From positions 392,585 to 456,584 of the forward strand of contig NZ_JAFIWA010000002.1 of the NCBI RefSeq assembly GCF_018588945.1: a stretch of DNA of 64,000 nucleotides, written 5' to 3'. The notes beneath the pieces were generated by a model, which saw only the letters and a list, made by a program, of their open reading frames with translations, did not search any database and was not told where the DNA came from. Made by a program: the position numbers and the translations under genes. This document shows positions 61,568 to 64,000 of the stretch, piece by piece; position 1 is the stretch's first letter; each line of letters begins with the position of its first letter. The stretch is from Microbacterium flavescens. Its GTDB lineage: Bacteria > Actinomycetota > Actinomycetes > Actinomycetales > Microbacteriaceae.

Positions 61568-63007
61568 TCAGGCGGGCGTCGCCTCCGCCGCAGCCCGGGC
61601 AGCGGCCGGCAGCGCGTCGATGATCTGGCCCACGGCCTCGTCGTCGTGCGCAGCCGAGACGAACCACGCCTCGAACACCGACGGCGGCAGCGAGACGCCC
61701 TGGTCGAGCATCGCGCGGAAGAACGGCGGGTACCGGAACGCCTCCTGCGCCTTCACCGTCTCATAGTCCGTCGGCGGCTCGGCGGCGAACTGGATCGAGA
61801 ACAGGTTGCCCGAGCGCTGGATGACGTGCGTCACCCCCGCTTCGGAGAGAGCGGATGCCGCGGCATCCGCGATCTGCGCAGCGGCACGGTCGATGCGGGC
61901 ATAGGCGTCCGCGTCGAGATGGTCGAGGGTCGCCCGGCCCGCGGCGACGGCGAGCGGATTGCCGCTCAGCGTGCCCGCCTGGTACACCGGCCCGAGCGGG
62001 GCGAGCAGCTCCATGAGGGCCGCCGATCCGCCGAGCGCGGCGAGGGGCAGGCCTCCGCCGACGACCTTGCCGAACGTGATGAGGTCGGGGGTGAACGGCA
62101 CGGGATCGATGCCGTACCAGCCGGCCGGACCGACGCGGAAGCCGGTCAGCACCTCATCGAGGATGAGGAGGGCGCCGTGCGCGTGGGCGAGGTCGGCGAT
62201 CGCGGCGTTGAAGCCGTGAGCCGGCGGGACGATGCCCATGTTCGCCGGCGCCGCCTCGACGATGATCGCCGCGATCTCGGCACCGCGCAGCGCGAACACC
62301 TCGCGCAGTGCGTCGAGGTCGTTGTACGGCACGACGAGTGTCTGTGCGGCGATCGGCGCGGGTACACCGGCCGAGCCGGGCATGGCCAGCGTCGCCACGC
62401 CGGATCCCGCCTCGGCGAGCAGGCCGTCGGAGTGCCCGTGGTAGTGCCCGGCGAACTTCACGACGAGGTCGCGGCCGGTCGCGCCGCGGGCGAGGCGGAT
62501 CGCGGTCATCGTCGCCTCGGTGCCGGTCGACACGAGGCGGACGCGCTCGACCGGGTGGGTCGAGGGCGTTTCGTCTCGCTTCGCTCGCTCAACGACCGGG
62601 GGGTGGGCGTCGGTGGGCTCAACGACCGGGGAGTGCGCCGGGGGCATTGCGTCTCGCTGCGCTCGCTCAACGACCGGGACTCCGGGGCGGGCGACGCGGG
62701 AGGCGATCAGCTCGGCCAGCTCGGTCTCGCCGGGGGTCGACGCGCCGAAGCCGAGGCCGTGGGCCGCGGCATCCTGCACCGCCTGCACGACGGCGGGATG
62801 CGCGTGCCCCAGAATCGCGGGGCCCCACGAGCCGACGAGGTCGACGTACTCGCGTCCTTCGACGTCGGTCACGCGCGGACCCGACGCCGAGACGAAGAAC
62901 CGGGGCGTAGTGCCGACCGAGCCGAAGGCGCGGACGGGCGAGTTCACGCCGCCCGGCATGGCCGCGCGGGCGCGGGCGAACTCGTTCTCGTTGGTGGTCT
63001 GCGTCAT
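61568..63007 (-). CDS. hemL: Glutamate-1-semialdehyde 2,1-aminomutase with REP-derived insertion
   Basis: The 479-residue PLP enzyme has all HemL regions ([78 protein letters not shown] with the PLP Lys; [12 protein letters not shown]). It makes 5-aminolevulinate for tetrapyrroles. Between about residues 107 and 151 (nt 62555-62689) lies an extra segment rich in VVERA(K/Q)RD, the translation of REP-A repeats, inserted in frame before [10 protein letters not shown]. Typical HemL is about 430-440 residues, so the insertion accounts for the excess. ATG 63007 overlaps the hemB stop by one base. Confidence 0.92.
   Translation of the reverse strand: MTQTTNENEFARARAAMPGGVNSPVRAFGSVGTTPRFFVSASGPRVTDVEGREYVDLVGSWGPAILGHAHPAVVQAVQDAAAHGLGFGASTPGETELAELIASRVARPGVPVVERAQRDAMPPAHSPVVEPTDAHPPVVERAKRDETPSTHPVERVRLVSTGTEATMTAIRLARGATGRDLVVKFAGHYHGHSDGLLAEAGSGVATLAMPGSAGVPAPIAAQTLVVPYNDLDALREVFALRGAEIAAIIVEAAPANMGIVPPAHGFNAAIADLAHAHGALLILDEVLTGFRVGPAGWYGIDPVPFTPDLITFGKVVGGGLPLAALGGSAALMELLAPLGPVYQAGTLSGNPLAVAAGRATLDHLDADAYARIDRAAAQIADAAASALSEAGVTHVIQRSGNLFSIQFAAEPPTDYETVKAQEAFRYPPFFRAMLDQGVSLPPSVFEAWFVSAAHDDEAVGQIIDALPAAARAAAEATPA
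62555..62689. repeat. REP-A copies inside hemL coding sequence
   Basis: Two REP-A copies (about 62566-62598 and 62647-62678) and a short CTCAACGACCGGGG piece between them lie in frame within hemL. They encode VVERAKRDE and VVERAQRDA. The reading frame remains open, so the gene is probably still expressed as a longer protein. Confidence 0.85.
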
Positions 63008-63963
63008 CACCGGATCCATCCCGCCAGCTCGACCGCCCAGTACGTCAGCACGGCATCGGCGCCGGCGCGGCGGATGCCCACCACCGATTCCTCGATCGCC
63101 CGGCGGCGGTCGATCCAGCCGTGGGCGGCGGCGGCCTCGATCATCGCGTACTCGCCCGAGACCTGGTACGCCCAGACGGGGATGGGGCTGGATGCCGCGG
63201 CATCCGCCAGCACGTCGAGATAGCTCATCGCGGGCTTGACCATCACGACGTCCGCACCCTCGGCCACGTCGAGCTCGATCTCGCGGGCGCCCTCGCGACG
63301 GTTCGCGGGGTCGAGCTGGTAGGTGCGGCGGTCGCCCTCGAGCGAGGACTGCACGGCCTCGCGGAAGGGGCCGTAGAAGGCGGAGGCGTACTTGGCCGCG
63401 TACCCGAGGATCGGGGTGTTGCCGTAGCCGCTCGCGTCGAGCGCGTCGCGCACCGCGGTGACCTGGCCGTCCATCATTCCGCTGAGGCCGAGCAGCTGCG
63501 AGCCAGATTCGGCCTGGGCCACGCCCATGTCGCGGTAGCGCTCGAGCGTGGCGTCGTTGTCGACGTAGCCGTTGCCATCGAGCACGCCGCAGTGGCCGTG
63601 GTCGGTGAACTCGTCGAGGCACAGGTCGGTCTGCACGACGAGCGCGTCGCCGGCCTCGGCGACCGCGATGCGCGTCGCGACGTTGAGGATGCCGTCGGGA
63701 TCGGTCGCTCCCGACCCGATCGCGTCTTTGCGCTCGGGCACGCCGAACAGCATGATTCCGCCGATGCCGGCGGTCGCGGCATCCGTCACCGCTCTCTTGA
63801 GGGTGTCGGTCGTGTGCTGGACGACGCCCGGCATGGAGGAGATCGGCACGGGGTCGCCGGCACCTTCGCGCACGAAGACGGGCAGGATCAAGTCGGCGGG
63901 GTGCAGGCGCGTCTCGGAGACGAGACGGCGCATCGCGGGCGTGGCGCGCAGGCGCCGAGGCCG
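63007..63963 (-). CDS. hemB: Delta-aminolevulinic acid dehydratase (partial at window end)
   Basis: HemB with [16 protein letters not shown] (about 10-27), metal/substrate motifs [32 protein letters not shown] (Schiff-base Lys in AAKYAS) and [14 protein letters not shown] (second Lys), then [11 protein letters not shown]. It condenses two aminolevulinates to porphobilinogen and is coupled to hemL by a 1-nt overlap. Although ATG 63933 gives 308 residues, the frame continues upstream with [10 protein letters not shown], as in full-length HemB, so the true start is beyond this point, in the doubtful last bases of the window. Confidence 0.9.
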   Translation of the reverse strand, partial: RPRRLRATPAMRRLVSETRLHPADLILPVFVREGAGDPVPISSMPGVVQHTTDTLKRAVTDAATAGIGGIMLFGVPERKDAIGSGATDPDGILNVATRIAVAEAGDALVVQTDLCLDEFTDHGHCGVLDGNGYVDNDATLERYRDMGVAQAESGSQLLGLSGMMDGQVTAVRDALDASGYGNTPILGYAAKYASAFYGPFREAVQSSLEGDRRTYQLDPANRREGAREIELDVAEGADVVMVKPAMSYLDVLADAAASSPIPVWAYQVSGEYAMIEAAAAHGWIDRRRAIEESVVGIRRAGADAVLTYWAVELAGWIR

Positions 63964-64000
63964 GGGGTGCCCGAGGGGGGGGGGCCCCCCCGGAAAAAGA
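63964..64000. other. Low-quality or assembly-end sequence
   Basis: After about 63964 the sequence turns into homopolymers: 11 G, 7 C, GG, 5 A, ending AGA. It is unlike the rest of the window and breaks the expected 5' end of hemB. It is probably a contig end or read error, not biology. Confidence 0.6.

Noticed and set aside
63974..63990. G-run/C-run at the window end as a hairpin terminator
   Set aside because: It interrupts the expected start of hemB and consists of homopolymers, so it is more likely an end-of-contig error.

Overview
The window is GC-rich actinobacterial chromosome. Gene content suggests Microbacteriaceae, most likely Microbacterium or a close relative: Lsr2, an FmdB-type zinc ribbon, a DUF485/ActP acetate transporter pair, a GAF-LuxR regulator, and several dispersed palindromic repeat families. 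Genus is inferred from gene types and repeat style only.

Layout. (1) 1-7016 is core chromosome: a small lipoprotein, a PLP-dependent Orn/Lys/Arg-type decarboxylase overlapping an M20 peptidase, a CopB-type copper ATPase with a probable copper-responsive operator, and a DUF4352-like membrane protein closed by a strong terminator. (2) 7037-41659 is an integrated genomic island of about 34.6 kb. Its right end lies in a tRNA-Arg gene beside a tyrosine integrase. Its left end carries an 18/19 copy of the tRNA 3' end. Both ends also carry paired 11-bp direct repeats (ATGCGGCCAAA) that look like integrase arm sites. (3) 41767-64000 is core chromosome again: GH114-like lipoprotein, HesB-fold protein, transhydrogenase pntAB, lsr2, acetate transport, an alkyltransferase-like protein, a degenerate SF1 helicase, mscL, folate ligase, galU, tRNA-Ala, a serine beta-lactamase-fold lipoprotein, and hemL-hemB. 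The last ~30 bases look like poor-quality sequence.

The island is a defence and mobility cassette. From the left it carries a regulator and a divergent excisionase-like gene that share 17-bp repeats, a DUF3800 protein, a (YDPDGG)15 repeat protein, a Mur-type ligase lacking its first domain, an OLD-family ATPase/TOPRIM nuclease, two orphan membrane proteins and a MobF-type relaxase-helicase with no other conjugation genes (so probably mobilizable rather than self-transmissible). These are followed by a four-gene Dcm / McrB-like / DUF2357 nuclease / Vsr system resembling LlaJI or BsuMI, then a long minus-strand operon built around a type I restriction system. That operon reads HTH protein, hsdM, hsdS, membrane-anchored protein, 446-residue unknown, hsdR, DUF262 (GmrSD-like), 74-residue protein. 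The embedded genes are the best candidates for undescribed biology here. A lipoprotein, a TM2 protein, a small Cys-rich protein and the integrase complete the island.

In the core, two REP-like families recur (A: GTTTCGTCTCGCTTCGCTCG...CAACGACC; B: TCGAGTAGGCGC...GTATCGAGA). They provide the stop codons of at least three genes and form an in-frame ~45-residue insertion inside hemL.
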